A DNA stretch of 64,000 nt from Candidatus Dormiibacterota bacterium (GTDB lineage: Bacteria > Chloroflexota > Dormibacteria > Dormibacterales > Dormibacteraceae). Positions 55,385-64,000 of this stretch are shown piece by piece (the stretch's first letter is position 1; every line of letters starts with the position of its first letter). The DNA is taken from assembly GCA_003151935.1 (NCBI GenBank), contig PLYZ01000055.1, forward strand, positions 1,249 to 65,248, given 5' to 3'. The position numbers and the translations under genes are program-made. The notes beneath the pieces were generated by a model. It was given only the letters and a program-made list of their open reading frames with translations. It ran no database searches and was not told the origin of the DNA.

Positions 55385-56461
55385 CTACCCGGTCCCGGCC
55401 CGCATGGCATGTGAAACCAGCGCCCAGCTGCCGCCGCCGTCGTTGGAGACGTACAGGTCACCCCCGTAGCAGTAGGCAAAAAACGTTGCCGAACCGGCGT
55501 GGCCGGCGATCGCCTCGACGGTCTGGTCGCTCGGCAGGCCGCTGCCTGGAACCCACGTCGCGCCACCATTGGTGCTGTACGAAATCAGGCCTGGCGAGCC
55601 CAATTTGGCCCCGCCGTTGCCCACCAGGATCGTGCCATTCCCTCCCGCTGCGACCGGACCGCTGAAGGAGCCACCGGTTGCCTGCCAGGAGCTGCCGGTC
55701 AGCAAGTAATCGCCATGTCCCGCGACCCGGACCAGAAGCGTGGGGTGGTTGCCACTGACGACGGCCATTTCAGTCACCGCGCCCTGAGCCACGGCGGGCT
55801 GTTCGGTGACGCTTTGCCCGTAGCTGGCCAGTTGAAAGACCCGGTTCCCGGAAGCAAGGTAGAACTGGCCCAGTGCCTGTCCAGGAACGACGATGGGATT
55901 GCTCAGCTGCGGCACGCTTGACTCCGACCACGTGGCCGATCCGTCCCGAGTCACCAGCAGCCGGCCCTGATGCGCGAACAGCCAGACGTTGGGCTCGAGG
56001 GAGCTGATCGCCAGCGGTTGATATGGACCCTTGCCCGGAGGCGGATTGAGCGCCGGCGCCCAGGCGACCCCGTCGTTTGTGAATTGAATCGTCGCGCCAC
56101 CGGTGATCGCGTGCCGAGGGTTGGCCGAGTCAATCGCCAGACCCGAGTTGATAGGGGGCGCGACCACGACGATCCAGGTGCGGCCACCGTCAGCCGACCC
56201 AATGGCCTGGCTCCCGACCGTCGCGATGACGGTGTTGGAGCCGTTCGTCACCAGCCGACCGGAAGCACCGAGGATCCCGGGCGTCTTGACCGTAGGAGAG
56301 GGAGTGGGCAAGGGGCTGGGCGACGGCTGAACAAAGCCGGCGGTCTCACCATGCCGGTCCGGCGAAAGCGATGAGAGGCTCGACCCGACCGCCACCCCAA
56401 GGCCGATCACCAGACCGACCAGCAGGACTCCGGCAACCACGGCCCAGCGAGGCGGCGTCAT
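55385..56461 (-). CDS. Membrane-anchored BNR/sialidase-like beta-propeller protein
   Basis: N-terminal TM; repeated SADGGRTWIVV, TRDGSATWSES, STNGGATWVPGSG, SNDGGGSWALV. Confidence 0.78.
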   Translation of the reverse strand: MTPPRWAVVAGVLLVGLVIGLGVAVGSSLSSLSPDRHGETAGFVQPSPSPLPTPSPTVKTPGILGASGRLVTNGSNTVIATVGSQAIGSADGGRTWIVVVAPPINSGLAIDSANPRHAITGGATIQFTNDGVAWAPALNPPPGKGPYQPLAISSLEPNVWLFAHQGRLLVTRDGSATWSESSVPQLSNPIVVPGQALGQFYLASGNRVFQLASYGQSVTEQPAVAQGAVTEMAVVSGNHPTLLVRVAGHGDYLLTGSSWQATGGSFSGPVAAGGNGTILVGNGGAKLGSPGLISYSTNGGATWVPGSGLPSDQTVEAIAGHAGSATFFAYCYGGDLYVSNDGGGSWALVSHAMRAGTG

Positions 56462-57072
56462 GGACGGCGAAGTTTAGGCAAATGGAGGCCAGATCGTCGC
56501 CCCACGATCCTGCCCGCCCGCAGTTTGGCCAGAAAGTCCTGGGCACCCGCAAACCCCTCGAGCTCGACATAGACCGCACCGATCTCCTTCAGCGAGTGCG
56601 CATCCGAGCCCGCTCCCGGAGCCGCGCCCAACAGGTCGCAAAGCTGAGCGGCCCGCGTGTTGATCCGGTCGTCAGACCGCCCATTCCACACCTCCACGAT
56701 GTCGATCATGTCCGCGATCTCCTCAATCGCCTCTTCGGTGAGATGCCGCCGCTGAGAGTCGTAGGGGTGCTCGAGATAGACCAGGCCCCCCTGGGCCTTG
56801 ATCCGGGCAGCCGCCTCCGCAGCCGGAAGCCGGGCCGGAACCGCCTCGGTCAAGAACAGCCCAATGAGCTCTCCGGAGGCAGTCATGAGCTCCTCGCCGA
56901 GCACAACCTCCCGGCCCTGCTCCCGCAGGCCAACGGCACCCTCGATGGTGTTGTGGTCGGTGAGAAACATCGGCGCCAGCCCGAGTTCCCGGCATCGACC
57001 CGCGACCAGCGCCGGATCGACCGAGCAGTCAAATGACGCCGAGCTGTGAACATGGAGGTCGATTCTCACCAT
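56458..57072 (-). CDS. PHP-domain metal-dependent phosphoesterase
   Basis: RIDLHVHSSASFDCSVDP...LAPMFLTDHNTIEGA...AQGGLVYLEHPYD...GSDAHSLKEIG. Confidence 0.88.
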   Translation of the reverse strand: MVRIDLHVHSSASFDCSVDPALVAGRCRELGLAPMFLTDHNTIEGAVGLREQGREVVLGEELMTASGELIGLFLTEAVPARLPAAEAAARIKAQGGLVYLEHPYDSQRRHLTEEAIEEIADMIDIVEVWNGRSDDRINTRAAQLCDLLGAAPGAGSDAHSLKEIGAVYVELEGFAGAQDFLAKLRAGRIVGRRSGLHLPKLRRP

Positions 57073-57164
57073 CGCAGGGTGAGGTTATCTCGCGCGTGCC
57101 ACAAAGGGCCGGCGCGAGTAGGATGATCAATCTTTGCGACTCTTAGGGGAGACTTAACGCGTCC

Positions 57165-58601
57165 GTGGAGCTGAGCAGATATATCCAGGTCCTAAGGCAA
57201 CGCCTGTGGATGGTCATCGCCTGCCCGCTCATCGCCGCGCTAGCGGCGGGGATCGTCAGCTTCCTGCTCCCCCCGGTTTATGAAGCGCACGTTTCGCTGT
57301 ACATAAAGCCGGCCCAGCCAATCTCATCCATCGATCCCACGACGGGGCAGATCACCAGCGACCAGGTCCTGCGCACCTACGCCGACTGGATGACCCAGCG
57401 GCCAACTCTCGACTCGGTCGACACGCAGCTTGGCCTGGGGCTGCGCTACGAGGATCTGCTCAAAAAGATCACGGCGACGCCCCAACCCAACACTCTCCTG
57501 CTGGACGTCGCGGTGCAAGACACGAATGCCACGGTCGCCCGCGACATCGCCAACCAGCTGGTGGCCGATTTCATCGACACGGTCAAGAAGACCCAAGCAG
57601 CAGCGACCCAAGGAGCAAATGCTCAGCCGGTAGACAACCTGGTCATCACCGCGCCGGCCGTGACTCCCGACAAACCCGTCTCGCCCAATAAGACCCTGAA
57701 CGTCACCATTGCCTTCGCCGCAGGACTCCTGCTCGCCCTTGGCCTTGCGTTCCTGCTCGATTACCTCGACCAGTCGATCAAAGGCGACGACGACCTCATC
57801 GAGCGTCTGGGCCTGATCCCGATCGGCCACATTGCATGGATTCCGGTGGGCAAAGGCAAGCGCAGCGAGCTGGTCGCCCTCGATACGCAGTCCCCATCGT
57901 CAGAGGCTTTCAAGGCCCTTCGGACGGGCGTGTTGTTTTCCACTATCGAGCAGCAGCTGAAGGCCATCGTCATCACCTCGGCCGAGACGGGCGAGGGCAA
58001 ATCGCGAACGGCGGCGAACCTGGCTATCGCCCTGGCGCAGGCGGGCCACAAGACGCTTCTGATCGATGCGGACTTCCGGCGCCCCTCGCAGCACCGAATC
58101 TTCGGCAAGATCCGCAACATCGGGCTGTCGAACCTGATCCTCCAGGACGCCACCGAAAGTGATGCGATCACCTCGGTAGATGGCGTGCCCAACATGTGGC
58201 TGCTCCCCTCCGGTCCGACGCCACCGAATCCTTCGGAACTTCTGGGGTCACCCCGAATGCTGGAGGTGATGGCGAAACTCTGGCACGACTTCAGCTATGT
58301 GATCGTCGACACGCCGCCTGTCAACGCGGTGACCGACTCAGCCATCCTCGCGGCCTCGGCGAACGCGACGATCCTGGTGGTCGAGCAGGGAAAAACCACA
58401 TTCCCAGCGCTGAAGCACGCCAAGGAGATGCTCGAACGCGTCAAGGCCAATACGATCGGCGCGGTGATGAATAAAGTCCGCGCCTCGAGCGGTGCTTACT
58501 CCTACGGGTATGGCAACTACCTGCCGTCCCCCAACGGGCACCCCGCGAAGGATCGGGCAGCCTCGGAATCGGAGCGCGAGAGCCACCCGGCCGAGACCTG
58601 A
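57165..58601 (+). CDS. Wzc/CpsCD-like polysaccharide chain-length / BY-kinase fusion protein
   Basis: Wzz-like N terminus (ELSRYIQVLRQRLWMVIACPLIAALAAGIVSFLLPPVYEA), Walker A-like TSAETGEGKSRTAANLA, TLLIDADFRRPSQH, YVIVDTPPVNAVTDS, C-terminal YSYGYGNY. Confidence 0.88.
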   Translation: MELSRYIQVLRQRLWMVIACPLIAALAAGIVSFLLPPVYEAHVSLYIKPAQPISSIDPTTGQITSDQVLRTYADWMTQRPTLDSVDTQLGLGLRYEDLLKKITATPQPNTLLLDVAVQDTNATVARDIANQLVADFIDTVKKTQAAATQGANAQPVDNLVITAPAVTPDKPVSPNKTLNVTIAFAAGLLLALGLAFLLDYLDQSIKGDDDLIERLGLIPIGHIAWIPVGKGKRSELVALDTQSPSSEAFKALRTGVLFSTIEQQLKAIVITSAETGEGKSRTAANLAIALAQAGHKTLLIDADFRRPSQHRIFGKIRNIGLSNLILQDATESDAITSVDGVPNMWLLPSGPTPPNPSELLGSPRMLEVMAKLWHDFSYVIVDTPPVNAVTDSAILAASANATILVVEQGKTTFPALKHAKEMLERVKANTIGAVMNKVRASSGAYSYGYGNYLPSPNGHPAKDRAASESERESHPAET

Positions 58602-58615
58602 CCCGCAGCTGTCCG

Positions 58616-59326
58616 TTGAAAGTCATCATCCCGGCTGCCGGCTTGGGTAAGCGGTTTGCGGCGGTCGGATTCACCTCACCAAAAGAGCTGCTGCTGCTCG
58701 GTGGCAAGTCATTGATCGCGCATGCCCTCGCAGAGGCCAAGCGCGCCGGGTTCGACTCGGCGGTCGTAGTTGTTTCGCCGGCGAAAGACTCACTTATCAG
58801 GTATCTCTCCGAGAATGAGACTCCGCTACCGGTCGAAACCGTTATTCAGCCACAGCCCCGCGGCATCGGCGACGCTGTGCTTCGCTGCTGGGATGGTGAG
58901 GCGATGGGAGTCTTGCTCCCGGACGATGTCGTCCTTGGGACTCAGCACTGGACGGATTTGGTTGATACGCACCGCCGATCCGGCGCTGCTGCTCTCTGCG
59001 TCCGGATGGTCCCGATCGAAACGGCGAGCCGGTTCGGCATCGTCGAGCGCGACGGCGATAGGGTAATTGGGCTCGTCGAAAAGCCGGCGCCCGCGACGAA
59101 CACGTCAAACCTTGCGATCTTCGGGCGTTACGTGGTGACCGCACCGGTAATAGCCGGCCTGAAGGCGCTCCACACGGAAGGCGAAGTGGAACTCACCTAC
59201 GGCTTTGCGGCCGCGATCGACACGCGGCAGGGGGTCCGCGCCGTCCTTTTCGAAGGCGAGTTTTACGACTGCGGCACTCCAGCCGACTACGCTAGTTCCT
59301 TAAGCAAATACGCTAGCTTGGCTTAA
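58616..59326 (+). CDS. Sugar-1-phosphate nucleotidyltransferase (GalU-like)
   Basis: KVIIPAAGLGKRFAAVGFTSPKELLLLGGKSLIAHAL...GVLLPDDVVLGT...GLVEKPAP...EFYDCGTPADYA; TTG start. Confidence 0.88.
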   Translation: MKVIIPAAGLGKRFAAVGFTSPKELLLLGGKSLIAHALAEAKRAGFDSAVVVVSPAKDSLIRYLSENETPLPVETVIQPQPRGIGDAVLRCWDGEAMGVLLPDDVVLGTQHWTDLVDTHRRSGAAALCVRMVPIETASRFGIVERDGDRVIGLVEKPAPATNTSNLAIFGRYVVTAPVIAGLKALHTEGEVELTYGFAAAIDTRQGVRAVLFEGEFYDCGTPADYASSLSKYASLA

Positions 59327-59365
59327 CCCGGCAGTAGCCAGACGCGGCCAGACCCGTTGCGACCT

Positions 59366-59389
59366 CTAGGCGCCTGCCTAGGCTTTTTT
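59366..59389 (+). terminator. Rho-independent terminator-like hairpin
   Basis: CTAGGC-gcct-GCCTAG followed by GCTTTTTT. Confidence 0.65.
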
Positions 59390-59417
59390 GACTGTAGGCT
59401 TATCGCGTCAATAAACG

Positions 59418-60434
59418 ATGCTGATCGCGCGTGCACCGACACGCATCAGTTACGCCGGTGGGGGAACGGACATCGAGCCGTATTCCGCCGAGCACGGCGG
59501 AATGGTGGTCAGCGCCGCGATCGACAAGTACTTCTATGTCTTCATCGCGCCCAATGGGGACGGCGCGCTAGAGGTCAGCTCAGCCGACTATCGTGCCTTC
59601 CTTCGGTACGGGGCCAACGGTGACCCCATCGGCGTGGGTGGTGAGCTGACGCACGCCGAGGCCGCCCTCCAGTACGTAGGCATTACCCGCGGTTACTCGG
59701 TGTTCATGGCCTCGCAGGTCCCAGCGGGCACTGGCCTCGGCTCGTCCTCCGCCGTCGCGGTAGCCCTGATCAAGGGTCTAACCACGCTTAAGCACGTATC
59801 GCTCAGCAAGACAGAATTGGCGGCGGCAGCTTGTGAGATCGAGCTCGGACGGCTGCGGATGCCGATTGGGCGCCAGGATCAATACGCCTCAGCGTTCGGT
59901 GGGATCAACGCCATCCACTTCTCGGCGAACGGCGTTCGCGTGGAGAAGCTCGAAGTTCCATCCGGTACCCTCGAGCGCCTGCAGCAAGAAACCATGCTCT
60001 TTTACACGGGCTTGCTTCACGATTCGTCCGTGATCCTTCGGGACCAGAAAGCTCGGATGACGGACCCCCAGCGCTCGAATCTCGAGAATTTGCACGCGAT
60101 CAAGCGGGCGGCAGAGATGACCCGGGATGCGCTGCTCGAGGGCGCTGTTGAGCGTATAGGCCCGATCATGGATGATGCCTGGGAGGCCAAGAAGGGCCTC
60201 GGCAACGGGATCACCAACCAGACCATTGACAGCGCCTATAGCGCCGCCCGCCAGTCAGGCGCTCTCGGAGGGAAGATCGCCGGTGCCGGTGGTGGGGGCT
60301 TCATGGTCATGATCTGCCCACCTGACCGCCAGGGCGCGGTTGAGACAGCTCTACACGCACAGGGCTTGGTCCGGGCCGACTTCAACTTCGATTTTGCCGG
60401 CGCGCGGGTGCTCATGAACAATGTCGCGGACTGA
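59418..60434 (+). CDS. GHMP kinase, D-glycero-D-manno-heptose-7-phosphate kinase-like (HddA-like)
   Basis: MLIARAPTRISYAGGGTDIEPYSAEHGGMVVSAAIDKY...QVPAGTGLGSSSAVAVALIKGL...GRQDQYASAFGGINAIHF...GALGGKIAGAGGGGFMV. Confidence 0.88.
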   Translation: MLIARAPTRISYAGGGTDIEPYSAEHGGMVVSAAIDKYFYVFIAPNGDGALEVSSADYRAFLRYGANGDPIGVGGELTHAEAALQYVGITRGYSVFMASQVPAGTGLGSSSAVAVALIKGLTTLKHVSLSKTELAAAACEIELGRLRMPIGRQDQYASAFGGINAIHFSANGVRVEKLEVPSGTLERLQQETMLFYTGLLHDSSVILRDQKARMTDPQRSNLENLHAIKRAAEMTRDALLEGAVERIGPIMDDAWEAKKGLGNGITNQTIDSAYSAARQSGALGGKIAGAGGGGFMVMICPPDRQGAVETALHAQGLVRADFNFDFAGARVLMNNVAD

Positions 60435-61824
60435 ATCAACCGTGCGTGCGCGCACCCTCAGCTGGGGTCGCGTTCGCCTTGTGCTCATTCTCTTCGATTT
60501 CAGCGCTGTCCTCTTGGCTCTTGAGGCCTCCAACATCGCGCGCTATTCGCTCGGCTGGAGCCTCAACGGTGACATCTCAAGCCTGGACCCGCTGGTCCCT
60601 CCCTTATGTCTTGCGATCGCGCTGTTGAGCTACCGCGTCTCCGATCTCTACTCGATGCAGCTCGTGGGCTCGGGCCTGAACGAGTACCGGGCCATCGTCA
60701 TGAACACCACCTTTGCCTTCGCCGCCATCGTGATCGTCGGATACATCGATCAAGGCTTGCACATTTCGCGCGCGTTCCTGCTGCTGTTCTGGTTGGCGGC
60801 CATCGTGCTGGTAGGCGCAGAACGCTTCATCGCAAGGCGGGTCGTTCGACGTTGGTCCGCATCACGAGGCGGCCTGCGTCGGGTGCTCGTGGTAGGCGCG
60901 AATGAGCAGGGGGTCCAAATCGCCGAGGAACTGTCAAGGAACCCGGCGGCGTGCAGCGTCGTCCTGGGCTTCCTTTCGGAGTATCGACCAGTTGGCCAAT
61001 CGACGAACGGCAGCTTCAAGATCTTAGGCGAACCGATGGAGCTTTACGAGGTTGCCAAGCGCGAGGGCGCAACGCATGCGGTCGTGGTGGAGTCGTCACT
61101 CAGCTGGGAAAGTCTGCGTTTCATCGTGCGGTCGATGCACGCCAGCCAAACACCTCAAGTTCTGCTGGCGCCGGGGCTGTTTGACGTTTCGGCGACCCCG
61201 CTGCGGTCCACCCAATTGGGTCGCGCCCTACTCCTGGCGCCCAGGGCGACGCGCATCTCTGGCTTTGAAGCGTTCCTCAAGCGCACGTTTGACCTCGGCG
61301 TTGCGATTCCCGTGCTGGTGCTGACCCTCCCGCTACAAATCGGGATCTGGGGCTACCTCAAATCGGCGGGTGCTGCGAGGCCGGTTGAAGTACTCCGTGC
61401 TTCAGGTTTCAGGGGCGCGCCGATCACTATCTGGCGGTTTGCCGGCGGAGCTCGACTACGTGCAAGTCACTTGACGCGACTGCCCTCACTCTGGCAGGTA
61501 ATCAGAGGCAACGCGAGCCTGGTCGGACCTCGGCCAGTGCTCCTCGAAAACACTGGTCCTTATGAGCGCTGGGGCGATGTGCTCGCCGCTCTGAAGCCGG
61601 GGTTCATCGGACCGTGGTGGCTTTCGGGGCACGGCCGCCCGGCTGAGGTGAATGAAGAGATCGAAGCAGACCTGAACTACGCGCGCTCGTATTCGATCTG
61701 GCTGGACCTTCGCATCTTGCTCGCGGTGGGGTGGGCATTACTGACCAGCTGGCGGCACGCCGCCACCCCCGGACAACAACGACACGGCATCGGCGCGCCG
61801 GTGAACGCGGCGGACGAAGACTAG
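60421..61824 (+). CDS. Polyprenyl glycosylphosphotransferase-like protein with divergent catalytic region
   Basis: Four TMs plus CoA-binding-like domain (RRVLVVGANEQGVQIAEELSRN) and C-terminal KRTFDLGVAIPVLVLTLP...LTRLPSLWQVIRGNASLVGPRPVLLENTGPYERW. Confidence 0.8.
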   Translation: MSRTESTVRARTLSWGRVRLVLILFDFSAVLLALEASNIARYSLGWSLNGDISSLDPLVPPLCLAIALLSYRVSDLYSMQLVGSGLNEYRAIVMNTTFAFAAIVIVGYIDQGLHISRAFLLLFWLAAIVLVGAERFIARRVVRRWSASRGGLRRVLVVGANEQGVQIAEELSRNPAACSVVLGFLSEYRPVGQSTNGSFKILGEPMELYEVAKREGATHAVVVESSLSWESLRFIVRSMHASQTPQVLLAPGLFDVSATPLRSTQLGRALLLAPRATRISGFEAFLKRTFDLGVAIPVLVLTLPLQIGIWGYLKSAGAARPVEVLRASGFRGAPITIWRFAGGARLRASHLTRLPSLWQVIRGNASLVGPRPVLLENTGPYERWGDVLAALKPGFIGPWWLSGHGRPAEVNEEIEADLNYARSYSIWLDLRILLAVGWALLTSWRHAATPGQQRHGIGAPVNAADED

Positions 61825-62972
61825 CTTCGGATACGTAGGGTCCCGTTGCGGCTGATGATCAACTCGACCGCTTCGGAGATGTCTTTCACGGTGTGGTCGG
61901 CTCCGTTCTCAGCCTTATCACCGATCCTACCGTCCGTGACGAGGATGCTGATGCAGCCCGCCGCCCGCGCTGCTTGGGCATCTGTCTCCCAATCGCCAAT
62001 CATCACGGCCGAGTCGAGGTCGACGCCATATCGGTCTCGCGCCTGGAAGAAAAGTCCGGGAGCCGGCTTGCGGCACTCGCAGCCGTCCTCCGGGGTATGC
62101 GGGCAGACAAGGAACGCCTCTATCTCCCCACCGAACCGCCGCGCCTCATCAGCTAGGCGTGAGTGGATCCTGTCCACTTCGGCCAAAGTCGTTAGCCCGC
62201 GCCCGATCGCCGATTGATTCGTTACCACAAAGACTCGATGACCCTGCTTCGACAACGTGCCGAGGGCCTCTAGCGCGCCGGGCAGGACCTCCATCTCCAA
62301 GCGGCTCTTCACGTAGTCATCTCGGTTTTTGACGATTACGCCGTCGCGGTCAATCAGCACCGCGGGCTTGCGAGCGGACCGTCCGGCATCGAGTAGCAGC
62401 TTCGTCAACAGGTGTTCGAATAGCAGGTGCCCAGTTTCGACATGCCCGTAGTCGTAGGACGGCATGTGTACGTAGTGGTCGCAGAGATCGCGGGTGGGGC
62501 CGCCTGCGAGGCCTCCGAAAGCAATCGTCCTAACGCCGATCCGCTTGGCGACCTCGATTGCCCTGATGAGGTTGGGCGAGTTGCCTGAGCACGAGATCAG
62601 GATCAGAAGGTCGCCCGCTCGCGCGTGTGTTCTGAGTTGGGCGGCAAATACGTTCTCGTAGCCAGTGTCGTTAGCTATGGCGGTGAGTGCCTCAACGTTG
62701 TCAGTCAAGGCGTGCGCCCGCAGCGGCTTGCGACCGGGTATGAACGCTTGCTTCGATAAGTCATTTGCCATGTGGGAGGCCGTGGACGCCGACCCACCGT
62801 TGCCGACGATGAAGATGGCGCGGTCTTCTTCCCATGCACTCCAAAGCACGTCGAGGCAGACGGCAAGCTGCTGAGGGTCGACGCCACGAATAGCCGCGAC
62901 CATCCCGTCGAGGTAAGCGTCAATTGAGCCGAGTGGACGGCTCGCGAGTTTGGACGCCGGTGTTAAGCTCAA
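61821..62972 (-). CDS. GmhA-GmhB-like fusion: SIS-domain phosphoheptose isomerase + HAD heptose-bisphosphate phosphatase
   Basis: N: IFIVGNGGSASTASHMANDLSKQAF...LILISCSGNSPNLIRAIEVAK; C: KPAVLIDRDGVIVKNRDDYVKS...VFVVTNQSAIGRG...CPHTPEDGCECRKPAPGLF...MIGDWETDAQAARAAG. Confidence 0.92.
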   Translation of the reverse strand: MSLTPASKLASRPLGSIDAYLDGMVAAIRGVDPQQLAVCLDVLWSAWEEDRAIFIVGNGGSASTASHMANDLSKQAFIPGRKPLRAHALTDNVEALTAIANDTGYENVFAAQLRTHARAGDLLILISCSGNSPNLIRAIEVAKRIGVRTIAFGGLAGGPTRDLCDHYVHMPSYDYGHVETGHLLFEHLLTKLLLDAGRSARKPAVLIDRDGVIVKNRDDYVKSRLEMEVLPGALEALGTLSKQGHRVFVVTNQSAIGRGLTTLAEVDRIHSRLADEARRFGGEIEAFLVCPHTPEDGCECRKPAPGLFFQARDRYGVDLDSAVMIGDWETDAQAARAAGCISILVTDGRIGDKAENGADHTVKDISEAVELIISRNGTLRIRS

Positions 62973-63178
62973 ACTGCGTGCCTAATGGGGTGAGTCAGCC
63001 TTGGCAACAGACCTCCAATAAATGAAAGCCTAGATCGGTCGGTGGCGGGCAAGCCCTGAACCCCTATGTTTCGAGTGGCGGAGGTCGATAACCTTGGAGG
63101 CGCCGAGGTTGACAGGTCTGGGAGGTGGTTGTCAAGCATGAGATGCAGCGGTGGGTCCTCTTGCATTGGCGAGGGCCG

Positions 63179-63261
63179 ACGCTGCGACAGGAAAGCGTAA
63201 GGCAAATGGAGGCTAGCGCCAACCAAACTACTCGCGCTTTGGGCCTTCTGCGTCGCAGCGT
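63179..63261 (+). other. Long imperfect hairpin in the 5' region of the terminal sugar-transferase gene; candidate structured leader
   Basis: ACGCTGCGAC (63179-63188) pairs perfectly with GTCGCAGCGT (63252-63261); inner GCGtAAGGC pairs with GCCTTcTGC. Confidence 0.45.
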
Positions 63262-63331
63262 TTAGTGGTACCCCGGCGGCAAGACACCGCCATTGTCAGC
63301 CGGGTGCCTTCGCAGAGTTTGGAGGAGAAGA

Positions 63332-64000
63332 ATGTGCGCGGTGGCAGCGGGTAGCGGAGGGAGCGTTGGCTTCAACCAGCCTCGCGGGAGTCGGGCCATG
63401 GACGTCGCCCTTAGTCTCATTGGCCTGATTGCGGTCAGCCCCCTGCTCGTCGCCGCTTGCTTGGGTATCTTGGTAGAAGACGGTTGGCCAGTCATTCATC
63501 GCAGGAAGGTTCTCGGATTGGGTGGGTCTGAGTTCAAAGCGCTCAAACTCAGAACGATGCGGGCCGATGCAGACCAGTGGATCGTGCAGGAGCCGGCACT
63601 GTACGAGCAATACCGGGCGCATACGAAGTTGGACAAGGACCCCCGTGTCACGCGACTGGGACGTCTGCTGCGCGGGCTCCATATCGATGAGTTACCACAG
63701 CTGGTGAACGTGCTCGCTGGGCAAATGAGCATTGTCGGACCTCGGATGATTCACCCATCAGAACTCGCCAGGTTCGGGTCATTTGGGACCGCACGTCTAA
63801 GTGTGCGTCCTGGAATTACCGGGCTGTGGCAGGTATCCAAAACTAGCTATGGCTACGACGAGAGAATAGCGCTCGATCGATTCTACATAGAGAACCATTC
63901 TTTGGTCCTCGACCTACGAATAGCTCTACTAACCATCCCGTCGATATTTGGGTGGAGAACTAACCTCCTTCCGACGCCACCAAATCGCCTTGGTGGCAAC
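63332..64000 (+). CDS. Undecaprenyl-phosphate sugar-1-phosphate transferase (3' end beyond window)
   Basis: GGAGGAG RBS then MCAVAAGSGGSVGFNQPRGSRAMDVALSLIGLIAVSPLLVAACLGILVEDGWPVIHRRKVLGLGGSEFKALKLRTM...LHIDELPQLVNVLAGQMSIVGPRM...VRPGITGLWQVS; open at window end so absent from ORF track. Confidence 0.88.
   Translation, partial: MCAVAAGSGGSVGFNQPRGSRAMDVALSLIGLIAVSPLLVAACLGILVEDGWPVIHRRKVLGLGGSEFKALKLRTMRADADQWIVQEPALYEQYRAHTKLDKDPRVTRLGRLLRGLHIDELPQLVNVLAGQMSIVGPRMIHPSELARFGSFGTARLSVRPGITGLWQVSKTSYGYDERIALDRFYIENHSLVLDLRIALLTIPSIFGWRTNLLPTPPNRLGGN

Noticed and set aside
63179-63310. Leader considered as a c-di-GMP-I (GEMM) riboswitch because of GGCAAA and GTCAGCCGGGT strings
   Set aside because: The remaining conserved GEMM core and helix arrangement could not be placed; reported only as an unassigned structured leader
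1-64000. tRNA, rRNA or other standard ncRNA genes
   Set aside because: No cloverleaf-like sequence with TTC-loop/acceptor pattern or rRNA segment was recognised by eye; a tRNAscan/Infernal run would be needed to exclude them

Overview
High-GC bacterial window of about 60 protein genes. No rRNA, tRNA, CRISPR array or transposase was recognised. It opens with sugar and amino-acid ABC transport genes (ROK regulator, solute-binding proteins, glnQ-like ATPase and permease) and lgt. Next comes a DUF929/VKOR/CtaG-type redox and oxidase-assembly block. From about 13 kb to the end it is one large surface-polysaccharide locus: glycosyltransferases, NDP-sugar epimerases and dehydrogenases, a Wzx-Wzy-like fusion, flippase, polymerase, a split transketolase, FlaA1/CapD-type dehydratase, Wzc-like kinase, sugar-1-phosphate transferases and a D,D-heptose activation cassette. 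Leading observations: (1) a ~100-aa two-Cys tandem module in 11 copies shared by a GH18-like protein, an Amidase_2 protein and a repeat-only secreted protein; (2) an 839-aa flippase/O-antigen-ligase-like fusion; (3) a gmhA-gmhB-like fusion with hddA-like kinase and nucleotidyltransferase; (4) two short dispersed repeat families, one of which (REP-like double hairpins) is translated inside three genes; (5) a toxin-antitoxin island between two convergent paralogous glycosyltransferases with a decayed 30-bp direct repeat at its edges; (6) an SQD1-like UDP-sulfoquinovose synthase in the polysaccharide locus; (7) a sugar transferase that appears to have lost its catalytic Asp-Glu dyad. All family assignments come from reading motifs by eye; no searches were run.
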